Below, piece by piece: positions 32,017-39,698 of a DNA stretch of 64,000 bases (its first letter is position 1; each line of letters begins with the position of its first letter). The position numbers were made by a program, and so were the translations under genes. The notes beneath the pieces are model-generated. The model saw only the letters and a program-made list of their open reading frames with translations. It was not told the DNA's origin and made no database searches. Source of the stretch: an uncultured Collinsella sp. (GTDB lineage Bacteria > Actinomycetota > Coriobacteriia > Coriobacteriales > Coriobacteriaceae); NCBI GenBank assembly GCA_900768435.1, contig CAAGCW010000007.1:1-64000 (forward strand), read 5' to 3'.

Positions 32017-33216
32017 ATGGCTTCATCCCCGAGCTACATACCGTATCTATGCGTGGCAGCGGCGGCCTTTATCACGACCTTCCTCATGGTGCCCCTGGTC
32101 AAGCGCTTGGCAATTAAGCTCGACGCCGTCGACTATCCTTCCAAGCGCCGCATCAACACCAAGCCCATCCCGCGTTTGGGCGGAACGGCGGTGTTTTTGG
32201 GCCTGGTCGTTGCCTGCATTGTGCAAATCCTAGGCACCTGGCACCTAGGCTGGCCGCCCGTCCTGGTGCCGCACCCGCGCCTTCACATTAGCTATCCTAT
32301 GCTGGCCCTCTCCTTTACCGTCATCTTTGCGACCGGCGCTATCGACGACGTCTTCCAGCTCAAGCCCAAGCAAAAGCTAGCCGGACAGGTCCTCGCCGCG
32401 CTTATCGCCTGTATCGGCGGCCTGCGGATCGGCGTCATCGTCAACCCGTTTGCCCCCGGCGAGATCATGCTCGGATGGCTCGCCTACCCCATCACCGTGA
32501 TCTATCTGGTGGCATTCACCAACATCATTAACCTCATCGACGGCCTCGACGGCTTGGCCACGGGCATCTGCGGCATCGCGTCGTTCACCATGTTTTCGAT
32601 GGCCGTTCTCTCGGGCCGCATCGACGCCGCCGCGCTCTCCATTGCGCTCTTTGGCGCTTGTCTGGCCTTTTTGCGCTACAACTTCAACCCCGCAAGCATC
32701 TTCTTGGGCGACTCGGGGTCGTTGCTTCTGGGCTTTGCACTGGGCTCCATCTCGCTGCTCAACGTGAGCCGCACCGCCGCGCTCACCTCGCTTATCATCC
32801 CGCTCATCGTTGCCGGCGTGCCCATCATCGACACGTTTAGCGCCATCGTGCGCCGCAAGCGCGCCCACATTAGCATCGGGCAGGCCGACAAGGGCCACAT
32901 CCACCACCGCCTGATCCAAGAGGGCTACAACCAAAAGCAGGCAGTGCTCCTCATCTACGCCTGGTGCATCATGCTTTCGGCCGGCGCCGCCGCGATTAAC
33001 CAGGTCGAGGTGCCCATGCGCGTGCTCATCTTTACCGTACTCGCCATTGGCTCGGCGGCCTTTGCCAAGCATCTACATCTGTTTGAGCCCGTGCTGCGCC
33101 ACCATTACAACAAGCGCACGCACGAGGACGAGCTCGTCACCCCCGACGACCCCGCCTTTAAGCAGGAAGAGCAGGCGGCAGAAGAGCGTAAGGAAGAGCG
33201 ACACCACAAGCGCTAG
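32017..33216 (+). CDS. WecA/TagO-like undecaprenyl-phosphate sugar-1-phosphate transferase
   Basis: 399 residues, about 10-11 TM segments, polyprenyl-phosphate N-acetylhexosamine-1-phosphate transferase family. It starts lipid-linked synthesis of a cell-wall glycopolymer. Motifs are IDDVFQLKPKQKLAGQ, NLIDGLDGLATG, NPASIFLGDSGSLLLGF and GHIHHRL. The C-terminal tail is charged and cytoplasmic (EEQAAEERKEERHHKR). The start at 32017 puts the first TM helix at a normal position. In-frame ATGs at 31897, 31921 and 31945 would add a basic N-terminus; none has a convincing SD. Confidence 0.85.
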   Translation: MASSPSYIPYLCVAAAAFITTFLMVPLVKRLAIKLDAVDYPSKRRINTKPIPRLGGTAVFLGLVVACIVQILGTWHLGWPPVLVPHPRLHISYPMLALSFTVIFATGAIDDVFQLKPKQKLAGQVLAALIACIGGLRIGVIVNPFAPGEIMLGWLAYPITVIYLVAFTNIINLIDGLDGLATGICGIASFTMFSMAVLSGRIDAAALSIALFGACLAFLRYNFNPASIFLGDSGSLLLGFALGSISLLNVSRTAALTSLIIPLIVAGVPIIDTFSAIVRRKRAHISIGQADKGHIHHRLIQEGYNQKQAVLLIYAWCIMLSAGAAAINQVEVPMRVLIFTVLAIGSAAFAKHLHLFEPVLRHHYNKRTHEDELVTPDDPAFKQEEQAAEERKEERHHKR

Positions 33217-33377
33217 GGCAAGCTGCCGAGGATGCGCCCAGGCGCCGCCGGCCAAACGCGCAGCCACGCCGCGCCCATCGCACATGCCGCCGCTCTCCCG
33301 CCCCTCGCCTACTTACGACCCGCCCCTCCAATAAACGCGTTATCATCTTGACCCATGAACATACGTTAGGAGCAATC

Positions 33378-34427
33378 ATGCCAAACGAGAACAGCTACGA
33401 AGTCGCGCTGCAAAAGAGCAACGCCATTCGCGAGGGCCTGGCCAAGACGCCCGAGAAGTTCACCATGCTCACCGGCGACCGCCCCACCGGCCGTCTGCAC
33501 CTGGGTCACTACTTCGGCACCCTCAAGGGCCGTGTTGAGCTGCAGAACATGGGCGCCAAGACCAACGTGCTCATCGCCGACTACCAAGTCATCACTGACC
33601 GCGACACGACCGAGCACATCCAGGACAACGTGTACAACATGGTCATGGACTACCTTGCCTGCGGCATCGACCCCGACAAGACCATGATCTACGCGCACTC
33701 CGCCGTGCCCGCCGCAAACCAGCTCATGCTGCCGTTCCTGTCGCTGGTCTCCGAGGCCGAGCTGGCGCGCAACCCCACGGTCAAGGCCGAGATGGAGGCC
33801 TCGGGCCACGAGCTCACCGGCCTTCTGCTCACCTACCCGGTGCACCAGGCCTGCGATATCCTGTTCTGCAAGGGCAATGTGGTGCCCGTCGGTCGCGACC
33901 AGCTGCCGCACATCGAGCTCACCCGCACCATCGCCCGCCGCTTTAACAACCGTTACGGCAAGGTGTTCCCCGAGGTCGACGCGCTGCTGTCCGAGACCCC
34001 GCTGCTGCCCGGCCTGGACGGGCGCAAGATGAGCAAGAGCTACGGCAACGCCATCAACATCTCGATGACCGCCGAGGAGACGGCCAAGCGCATCAAGAAG
34101 AGCCAGACCGACTCCGAGCGCATGATCACGTTCGATCCCGAGAATCGCCCCGGCGTGTCCGGCCTGCTTTCAACCGCCGCCATCTGCACCGGCCGTTCCG
34201 AGGTCGAGATTGCCGAGGAGATTGGCATGGGCGGCTCCGGCCAGCTCAAGAAGTACGTGACCGAGGCCGTCAACGAGTACTTCGCGCCGATCCGCGAGCG
34301 TCGTCAGCGCTATGAGAACGATCTGGACTATGTGAAGGACGTGCTGCACGAGGGCAACCGTCGCGCCAACGAGATTGCCGAGCAGACCCTGGCCGAGGTT
34401 CAGGACGCCATGGGCATGGTGTACTAG
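33378..34427 (+). CDS. trpS: Tryptophanyl-tRNA synthetase
   Basis: 349 residues, class Ic. It charges tRNA-Trp. The HIGH-equivalent is TGRLHLGHYFGTLKG, and the KMSKS box is GRKMSKSYGNAI. Length fits the standard bacterial enzyme. The ATG at 33378 follows AGGAG; an in-frame ATG 30 bp upstream has none. No T-box leader was seen upstream. Confidence 0.96.
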   Translation: MPNENSYEVALQKSNAIREGLAKTPEKFTMLTGDRPTGRLHLGHYFGTLKGRVELQNMGAKTNVLIADYQVITDRDTTEHIQDNVYNMVMDYLACGIDPDKTMIYAHSAVPAANQLMLPFLSLVSEAELARNPTVKAEMEASGHELTGLLLTYPVHQACDILFCKGNVVPVGRDQLPHIELTRTIARRFNNRYGKVFPEVDALLSETPLLPGLDGRKMSKSYGNAINISMTAEETAKRIKKSQTDSERMITFDPENRPGVSGLLSTAAICTGRSEVEIAEEIGMGGSGQLKKYVTEAVNEYFAPIRERRQRYENDLDYVKDVLHEGNRRANEIAEQTLAEVQDAMGMVY

Positions 34428-34693
34428 GCAAAGCGCCTTCGCACAACATAGACGGTGAGGCTGAATCCTCACCGAAACAGGAACAGGCCCGCTGGCAGAT
34501 AGTTGCCAGCGGGCCTGTTCCCGAAGTACACCGTTGAATCGCACAGAGGGGAGGAATGCGAATCAAACTCAACAGGGCAGGCTTTTTCATCGCCTATTGC
34601 CTGCTCCGTTGCTGAAAACAATATAGTTCACCGTGGTTTACTTTGCTGCGACAAACCGCGCCGCCATACCTTCTCCATAAGTTAACCTCGGTA
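34428..34693. other. Hairpin-rich intergenic region after trpS
   Basis: It contains GGTGAGG/CCTCACC (34454-34473) and a perfect 17-bp stem starting GAACAGGCCCGCTGGCA (34481-34497 with 34504-34520). Neither has a downstream T-run, so they are strong hairpins of uncertain role, perhaps terminating or protecting the trpS mRNA. No gene is seen. Confidence 0.6.
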
Positions 34694-34742
34694 AACCTGC
34701 CAAAACCACCACAAAGGGGATAGGCACCTTTGTGGTGGTTTA
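34694..34742 (-). repeat. CCACCACAAAGG palindrome S1
   Basis: CCTGCCAAAACCACCACAAA, GGGGATAGGCACC, TTTGTGGTGGTTTA. The outer arms pair over about 14 bp. It lies 17 bp past the stop of the MGMT-like gene. The core is GGGGATAGG rather than GGGGACAGG. Confidence 0.9.
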
Positions 34743-34758
34743 AGCCACGGCAGAGCCG

Positions 34759-35079
34759 CTAGAGCCCTGCAGGCCAGCGACAGGCGGCCAAGTCGACGTG
34801 CATGTCGTCCTTAAACGCCACACCCTCCCCTAGCAAAAGCTCACGTTGAGCATCGGGACCGCCAAAAGCAAAACCATCGCATATGCGGCCATCGGCAAAC
34901 ACCACGCGGTGACAGGGAATCTCGCCGGAGCGCGGATTGCCATGCAGGGCATACCCCACGTACCGCGCACTTCGTGGACGTCCAGCAAGCAGCGCCACCT
35001 GACCATACGTGGCGACCATCCCCTCGGGAATCTGCTCGACCACCTCGTACACCCGCTCAAAAAAGCCCTCAGACGCCAT
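34759..35079 (-). CDS. Short MGMT-like (alkyltransferase-like) protein retaining PCHRV
   Basis: 106 residues, only the DNA-binding/active-site domain of O6-alkylguanine-DNA alkyltransferase (GMVATYGQVALLAGRPRSARYVGYAL). Alkyltransferase-like proteins of this length normally carry PWHR; here the motif is IPCHRVV with the acceptor cysteine present. It may therefore be a minimal active alkyltransferase or a binder that recruits nucleotide excision repair. The ATG at 35079 follows GAAGGGAG. The gene is flanked by inverted copies of one palindrome (S1, S2). Confidence 0.85.
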   Translation of the reverse strand: MASEGFFERVYEVVEQIPEGMVATYGQVALLAGRPRSARYVGYALHGNPRSGEIPCHRVVFADGRICDGFAFGGPDAQRELLLGEGVAFKDDMHVDLAACRWPAGL

Positions 35080-35107
35080 TGCTCGCTCCCTTCCACCCGG
35101 AATAGCA

Positions 35108-35156
35108 TAAACCACCACAAAGGTGCCTGTCCCCTTTGTGGTGGTTTTGGCAGGTG
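35108..35156. repeat. CCACCACAAAGG palindrome S2
   Basis: AAACCACCACAAAGGTGCC, TGTCCCCTTTGTGGTGG, TTTTGGCAGG. It is the inverse of S1 over about 47 bp, including the CCTGCC end. It sits upstream of the MGMT-like gene and 2 bp from the degV-family stop. Confidence 0.9.
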
Positions 35157-35158
35157 GG

Positions 35159-36013
35159 CTAGTTAACGGGCTGGAAGAAGGCTACGGCTACGGCGCCGGG
35201 GCCTACATGGGTGCCGATGGTGGCGCCGATGGTGTGAACGGGCAGTTCGCCCTCGGTGTGGCCAGCCCACAGTGCCGCGCTGTCCTCGATATACTTCTTG
35301 AGCACCGCATCCGAAAGACCCGTATAGCCGAGCGCCAGCGGCATGGAAAAGTCGATGCCGCCCGCCTTTTCGACCTTCTGGTTGAGCAGGTTACGTCCGT
35401 TCTTGGAACCGCGCGCCTTGCCCAGCTGCACGATCAGACCGTCCTCGGCAGCCACCACGGGCTTTACGTTGAGCAGCGTACCCACGGCACCGGCCGCAGC
35501 AGACAGGCGACCGCCGCGCACCAGGTACTCCAACGTCTCGAGCAGGCCGATGACGACCACGCGGTCGCGCACGGCCTCGACAGCCGCCGCAACCTGAGCC
35601 GCGCCCTGGCCCTCGTCCACCAGGCGCAGCGCATACTCGACCAGCACGCGCTCGCCCAAGGTCACGTTATTGCTGTCCACGACGAACATGTCGCCGCCCG
35701 GCGCCTCGGCAAGTGCCGTACGAGCACTCTGGTTGGTGCCCGAGAGCTTGGCACCCACGGTAATAATCACGGCCTCATCGCCGGCCTCACGCGCTTCGGC
35801 AATCGCCTGCGAAAAGGCGTACGGGTTGACCTGACCGGTCTTGGGCAGCTCATCGCGCTCCACAAGCATCTCGTAAAAGCGCTGGTGATCGATGTCGACG
35901 CCATCCATATACACATCGGTGCCAAAGGTGACGGACAGCGGCAGAACACGCAGAGCGGGGTGCTCCGCCGGCGACATATCGCTTGCGGAATCGGTAATAA
36001 TGCGGACGGACAT
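35159..36013 (-). CDS. DegV-family fatty-acid-binding protein
   Basis: 284 residues, two-domain DegV fold. In Firmicutes the family binds fatty acids as FakB subunits. Blocks are VRIITDSASDMSP, TSGTN-equivalent AKLSGTNQSARTAL and GRLSAAAGAVGTLLNVKPVV. The ATG at 36013 has AAAGGA. No fakA kinase is adjacent. S2 lies at its 3' end. Confidence 0.9.
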   Translation of the reverse strand: MSVRIITDSASDMSPAEHPALRVLPLSVTFGTDVYMDGVDIDHQRFYEMLVERDELPKTGQVNPYAFSQAIAEAREAGDEAVIITVGAKLSGTNQSARTALAEAPGGDMFVVDSNNVTLGERVLVEYALRLVDEGQGAAQVAAAVEAVRDRVVVIGLLETLEYLVRGGRLSAAAGAVGTLLNVKPVVAAEDGLIVQLGKARGSKNGRNLLNQKVEKAGGIDFSMPLALGYTGLSDAVLKKYIEDSAALWAGHTEGELPVHTIGATIGTHVGPGAVAVAFFQPVN

Positions 36014-36132
36014 AACGAATCCTTTCTTGCGCAGGTCCCGCGCGGGGAATTTTGACAGCAATGCCCCGGCACGGCATACGCGCTCAAACGGGACGATGCA
36101 GTTTTTAATGGGAAGCAAATGCCTTGGCGGCC

Positions 36133-36582
36133 TTAGATCTCACGCAGGGTGTTGAGAATCGTACGCAGCGACGCATACATCTGCTCGCGCTGCTCCACAC
36201 CCATAGCCTTACCGGTGGTGTCGAGCACCTCGCGAATGATGCGGTCCGCCTCGCTCATGCTCTCGCCGCCCAGAGCGGTCAGGCGCACCGGGGCACGATA
36301 CTTAACGGCCGCATCACCCGAGTCGTCGACCTCGACGTAGCCGCCCTCCTCCAGATGCGCGAGCGTGCGCGAGACGGCGGCACGGGTCACGCCTGCCATG
36401 CGAGCCAGGTCAGCGCCAGTCAGGCCGTCCTTGCTGCGCTCAAGATAGTACAGGCACATAACGTCGGAGCCCTTGAGGCCCAGCCTTGCGCCCTCGGATG
36501 TCTTAATGCGCTGGATCTCCTTGTAGAGCCCGCTGATCAGTCCGACAAAGTCCTCGAAACGTGTCTCGTCGTTCTGCTGCAT
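36133..36582 (-). CDS. MarR-family transcriptional regulator
   Basis: 149 residues. The winged helix is LTGADLARMAGVTRAAVSRTLAHLEEGGYVEVDD followed by a beta-wing. The effector and target are unknown. It is upstream of, and in line with, the DegV-family gene (120 bp gap), so it may act on that gene or on itself. The SD is a somewhat distant AAAGG. Confidence 0.85.
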   Translation of the reverse strand: MQQNDETRFEDFVGLISGLYKEIQRIKTSEGARLGLKGSDVMCLYYLERSKDGLTGADLARMAGVTRAAVSRTLAHLEEGGYVEVDDSGDAAVKYRAPVRLTALGGESMSEADRIIREVLDTTGKAMGVEQREQMYASLRTILNTLREI

Positions 36583-36686
36583 GGGAGACGACCGCCTTTC
36601 GCTTACATGATGCTAACGGGTAAACATCTTAGCCGCACGAGGCAACACCCATACCCAAATATCCCATTTGTTAACCCATCAACATA

Positions 36687-36727
36687 AAAACCACCACAAA
36701 GGGGACAGGCACCTTTGTGGTGGTTTT
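36687..36727. repeat. CCACCACAAAGG palindrome S3
   Basis: AAAACCACCACAAAGGGGAC, AGGCACCTTTGTGGTGG, TTTT. It is 28 bp beyond the stop of the B3/B4-domain gene. Confidence 0.9.
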
Positions 36728-36755
36728 GACCGGCGAACATGATCCGCAGGCGTCG

Positions 36756-37475
36756 TTACAGTTCCACGCAGGGATTGTCGCGGGTCACAAGCGTCTTAAC
36801 GACAACCGTCGCTCCCAGATAGCGCTCGAGCAACTCGGCGAGACGATCAACGGCAGCCTGGCAATCCCCCATCCGCTCGGGCTCCGCGCACTCAATCGCC
36901 AGGAATGCATCGGCCGAATCGTCGGACAGCGCCGTGCGAACGCCATCGCGCCAGTTCCAGCAGCGGCATACGGCGCCCGCATCATCGATGTAGGCGAGCT
37001 CGCCGGGCAGCGTCGGGTCATCTGTTTCCTCGCCAAGTGGCAGGAACGCATCGCCGCCGTCAGTCACCTTCAAGCGAAGATCCCCCTCAATCGTATGCAG
37101 GTCCTCGCCGCCAACGGGCAGCGCGTAGGTCAGCGACACCGTGTTGTAGATGTCCACCGCGGGCGTAATGTGGCCCACCGGTTTGCCCTTGAGCACGCGC
37201 TTGAGCAGGTTCTCAATTGAGCAACGCGCGCCCTTTTTGGTCTTGAACAGCCGATAAGCCTCGCGCCATGCCTTGACCGGTGCGTTCTCGCTGATAGTAT
37301 CGCTGGTCAGATGACGCTCCGCGTCGATATTGGCGCGGTCGAGCAACGCCGCAATCGCGTCCACGTCCTCTTGAGGAATCTGAGCCGCGGGCTTCATGCC
37401 CTTTACGACCACAACACCGACAGCCGCCTGCGGAAATAGCTCCCAAAACGAATCCTCGGCAATAAAGCTCTTCAT
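36756..37475 (-). CDS. B3/B4-domain (PheT-like tRNA-editing fold) protein
   Basis: 239 residues of the stand-alone B3/B4 family (COG3382), related to the editing domain of phenylalanyl-tRNA synthetase beta. Recognisable parts are SIENLLKRVLKGKPVGHITPAVDIYNTVSL, LPVGGEDLHTIEGDLRL and GELAYIDDAGAVCRCWNWRDG. It may hydrolyse mischarged tRNA or D-amino-acid esters; this is inference from the fold. The ATG at 37475 follows GGGAG. It lies downstream of pckA on the same strand. Confidence 0.82.
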   Translation of the reverse strand: MKSFIAEDSFWELFPQAAVGVVVVKGMKPAAQIPQEDVDAIAALLDRANIDAERHLTSDTISENAPVKAWREAYRLFKTKKGARCSIENLLKRVLKGKPVGHITPAVDIYNTVSLTYALPVGGEDLHTIEGDLRLKVTDGGDAFLPLGEETDDPTLPGELAYIDDAGAVCRCWNWRDGVRTALSDDSADAFLAIECAEPERMGDCQAAVDRLAELLERYLGATVVVKTLVTRDNPCVEL

Positions 37476-37515
37476 GCGCTCTCCCTTCATCGTGCGCGCC
37501 CGAGCGAGGGCGCCT

Positions 37516-37605
37516 AAACAAAAAGCGCCCTTACGACGGCCACCTTCAAAGTCCTACGGTGCCGCCACAAGAGCGCTTACGCTGCCCCCATCCGGAGAAG
37601 GGGGC
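37516..37605 (-). terminator. Two-hairpin terminator/attenuator between pckA and the B3/B4 gene
   Basis: On the minus strand a GCCCCC/GGGGGC hairpin (37584-37605) is followed by a long imperfect stem (37523-37578) that ends in GCGCTTTTTGTTT. It lies about 40 bp upstream of the B3/B4 start. The simplest reading is the pckA terminator; a leader attenuator for the downstream gene is possible. Confidence 0.65.
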
Positions 37606-37646
37606 AATATGTCAGGCGTATTGTAACCCGAGTCATCCGCGCGAGT

Positions 37647-37687
37647 AAAACCACCACAAAGGTGCCTGTCCCCTTTATGGTGGTTTT
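37647..37687. repeat. CCACCACAAAGG palindrome S4
   Basis: AAAACCACCACAAAGGTGCC, TGTCCCCTTTATGGTGG, TTTT. It lies 15 bp after the pckA stop. One arm base differs (TTTATGG). Confidence 0.9.
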
Positions 37688-37702
37688 GGGTCTGAAGCAA
37701 CG

Positions 37703-39373
37703 CTAGTGTCGGAGTCCCAGCAGGCCGCGGCCGCGATGACGGGCGTCGGCGTGCACCTGAGCGTGCGGACCGGCGGCCTTCACGGACTCGGGCAGGTGCG
37801 AGTACTTCTTCTCGAAGTTCTCCTCGAACATCACGGCCAAGTTGTGCGCCGCCTCGTCGTAGCGCGCGGTGCTCTGCCAGTACTGGCGCGGCACCAGGAT
37901 GCCGTCGGGCACGCCGTGGCACGTGGTGGGAATGTCGACGTTAAAGATATCATCGTGAACGAACTCGCTGTCCTCGATGGTACCGTCGAGGGCGCGGGCC
38001 ACCAGGGCGCGCGTGTAGGCAAGCTCGATGCGATGGCCCACGCCGTAGCCGCCGCCAATCCAGCCGGTGTTGACCAGGTACACACGCGTGCGGCCGTCGG
38101 CGATGCGCTCACCGAGCATCTTGGCATAGACCATGGGGTCGAGCGGCATAAACGGCTCGCCAAACAGCGAAGAGAACGTGGGTGTGGGCTCGGTGACGCC
38201 GACCTCGGTGCCGGGGATCTTGGCCGTAAAGCCCGTCACAAAGTGGTACATGGCGGCATCGGCCGTCAAGCGCGAAATAGGCGGCAGCACACCAAAGGCG
38301 TCGCAGGTCAAAAACAGCACAACGCTCGGGGTGGTGCCCATGCCCTTGGTCCACGCGTTGGGGATGTGCTCCACAGGGTATGCCACGCGCGTGTTGTGCG
38401 TGATCGAGACGTCGTCGTAGTTGGGCTTGCGGTTCTCGTCGAGCACCACGTTTTCGCAGATGGCACCAAAGCGGACGGCGTTGAAGATTTCGGGCTCGTG
38501 GAACGCGTCCAGGCCCTCGCATTTGGCGTAGCAGCCACCCTCGATGTTGAAGATGCCCATGTCAGACCAACCGTGCTCGTCGTCGCCGATCAGTAGGCGC
38601 GTGGGGTTGGCCGAAAGCGTGGTCTTGCCGGTGCCGGACAGGCCAAAGAACACGGCGGTCTCGTGCGTGACAGGATCCATGCTGGCCGAGCAATGCATGG
38701 GCAGTACGTCGTCCTCGACGGGCAGCAGGTAGTTCATGACGCTGAAGATCGACTTTTTGATCTCACCGGAGTAGCCGGTGCCGGCGACCAGAATCACGCG
38801 CTCCTGGAAATTGATGACCACGGCGGCGCTGGAGTTGAGCCCCTTAATGGTGGGATCGCACTGGTAGCCGGGAGCGGCGAGCACACAGAAGTCGGGCTCA
38901 CCGGTGCGTGCGATTTCGCGGGCGAGCGGGCGGGCGAGCATCTGCTTAATAAAGAGTGCCTGGCTGGCACGCTCACAGGCGACGAGCAGTCGGCGCGTGT
39001 GGTTGCGGTCGGCGCCCGCCATGCCGCGGGTAACGAACACATCGCGCTCGTTGAGGTAGTCGACGATGCCGGCCTTGATGGTCTCGTAGCTCTCGACGGA
39101 CAGCGAGCGGTTGACCGCGCCCCAGGCGATCTTGTCGTGCACGTCGGGCGTGTCGACGATAAAGCGGTCGTTGGGCGAACGGCCAGTGCGCTCCCCCGTC
39201 TCGATCACCAGCGCGCCGTTGGATGCCATACGACCTTCTTCGCGGCGGATGGCGTGCTCGACGAGCTCCGCGGCGGGTAGATCGACCAGCAGACGGGGCT
39301 GATTCTCGGCGGGATCTTCGACCAGCGTAATACCAAAGTTGGACAGAACTTCTGCAGGGGTAACACCAGGCAT
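37703..39373 (-). CDS. pckA: Phosphoenolpyruvate carboxykinase (ATP)
   Basis: 556 residues. It interconverts oxaloacetate and PEP with ATP/ADP. In fermenting gut anaerobes it often runs toward oxaloacetate. The kinase-1a motif is FFGLSGTGKTTLSANP, the metal motif LIGDDEHGWSD and the adenine loop NTRVAYPVEHIPNA. The C-terminus has a basic tail of about 25 residues (ADARHRGRGLLGLRH end) beyond the usual enzyme. The start has AAAGGAGG at 39373. The transcript ends at S4 plus the hairpins beyond. Confidence 0.96.
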   Translation of the reverse strand: MPGVTPAEVLSNFGITLVEDPAENQPRLLVDLPAAELVEHAIRREEGRMASNGALVIETGERTGRSPNDRFIVDTPDVHDKIAWGAVNRSLSVESYETIKAGIVDYLNERDVFVTRGMAGADRNHTRRLLVACERASQALFIKQMLARPLAREIARTGEPDFCVLAAPGYQCDPTIKGLNSSAAVVINFQERVILVAGTGYSGEIKKSIFSVMNYLLPVEDDVLPMHCSASMDPVTHETAVFFGLSGTGKTTLSANPTRLLIGDDEHGWSDMGIFNIEGGCYAKCEGLDAFHEPEIFNAVRFGAICENVVLDENRKPNYDDVSITHNTRVAYPVEHIPNAWTKGMGTTPSVVLFLTCDAFGVLPPISRLTADAAMYHFVTGFTAKIPGTEVGVTEPTPTFSSLFGEPFMPLDPMVYAKMLGERIADGRTRVYLVNTGWIGGGYGVGHRIELAYTRALVARALDGTIEDSEFVHDDIFNVDIPTTCHGVPDGILVPRQYWQSTARYDEAAHNLAVMFEENFEKKYSHLPESVKAAGPHAQVHADARHRGRGLLGLRH

Positions 39374-39513
39374 GGGGCCTCCTTTAAAAACGCGGCACGT
39401 GGACGCGGCGCGCACTTTACTCACGTAAAGCCCGTTGTACCCGATATGCAAAAACGTTTTTGCGGCAACGGCGAAGCGCCCGCCCAACGGTCAAAAATCG
39501 CAGGCAAGCGGCC

Positions 39514-39597
39514 TAGTCATTGGGGACGTTTTTAAACGACTAGTCGTTGGGGACACTCTTGAACAGGCAACAACCAAGGAGCGTCCCCGAGTGCCGG
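39514..39597. repeat. Composite GGGGACGTT / GTCCCC repeat
   Basis: 39514-39567 (TAGTCATTGGGGACGTTTTT ... GGGGACACTCTTGAACAGG) is the second copy of the repeat at 18843-18892. 39578-39597 (GGAGCGTCCCCGAGTGCCGG) is the unit seen at 26721-26767. Here the two types are joined. They lie in the divergent gap between pckA and the flippase gene. Confidence 0.8.
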
Positions 39598-39698
39598 CTA
39601 CTGAATGGCGCCGCCGAAATTATCGAACAACATGTTCAAAAACACGAACGAACACCGTCGCGTCTATACTAGAGCGCAGCAATAGAAAGGACTCCGCT

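Noticed and set aside
37516..37605. T-box riboswitch upstream of the B3/B4 gene
   Set aside because: A GGCGGCACC stretch is faintly similar to the T-box sequence, but the space is too short for a stem I with specifier loop, and the antiterminator bulge is not present.
34694..37687. The repeated CCACCACAAAGG units as a CRISPR array
   Set aside because: Copies are separated by whole genes, vary in orientation, have no regular spacers, and no cas genes are present.
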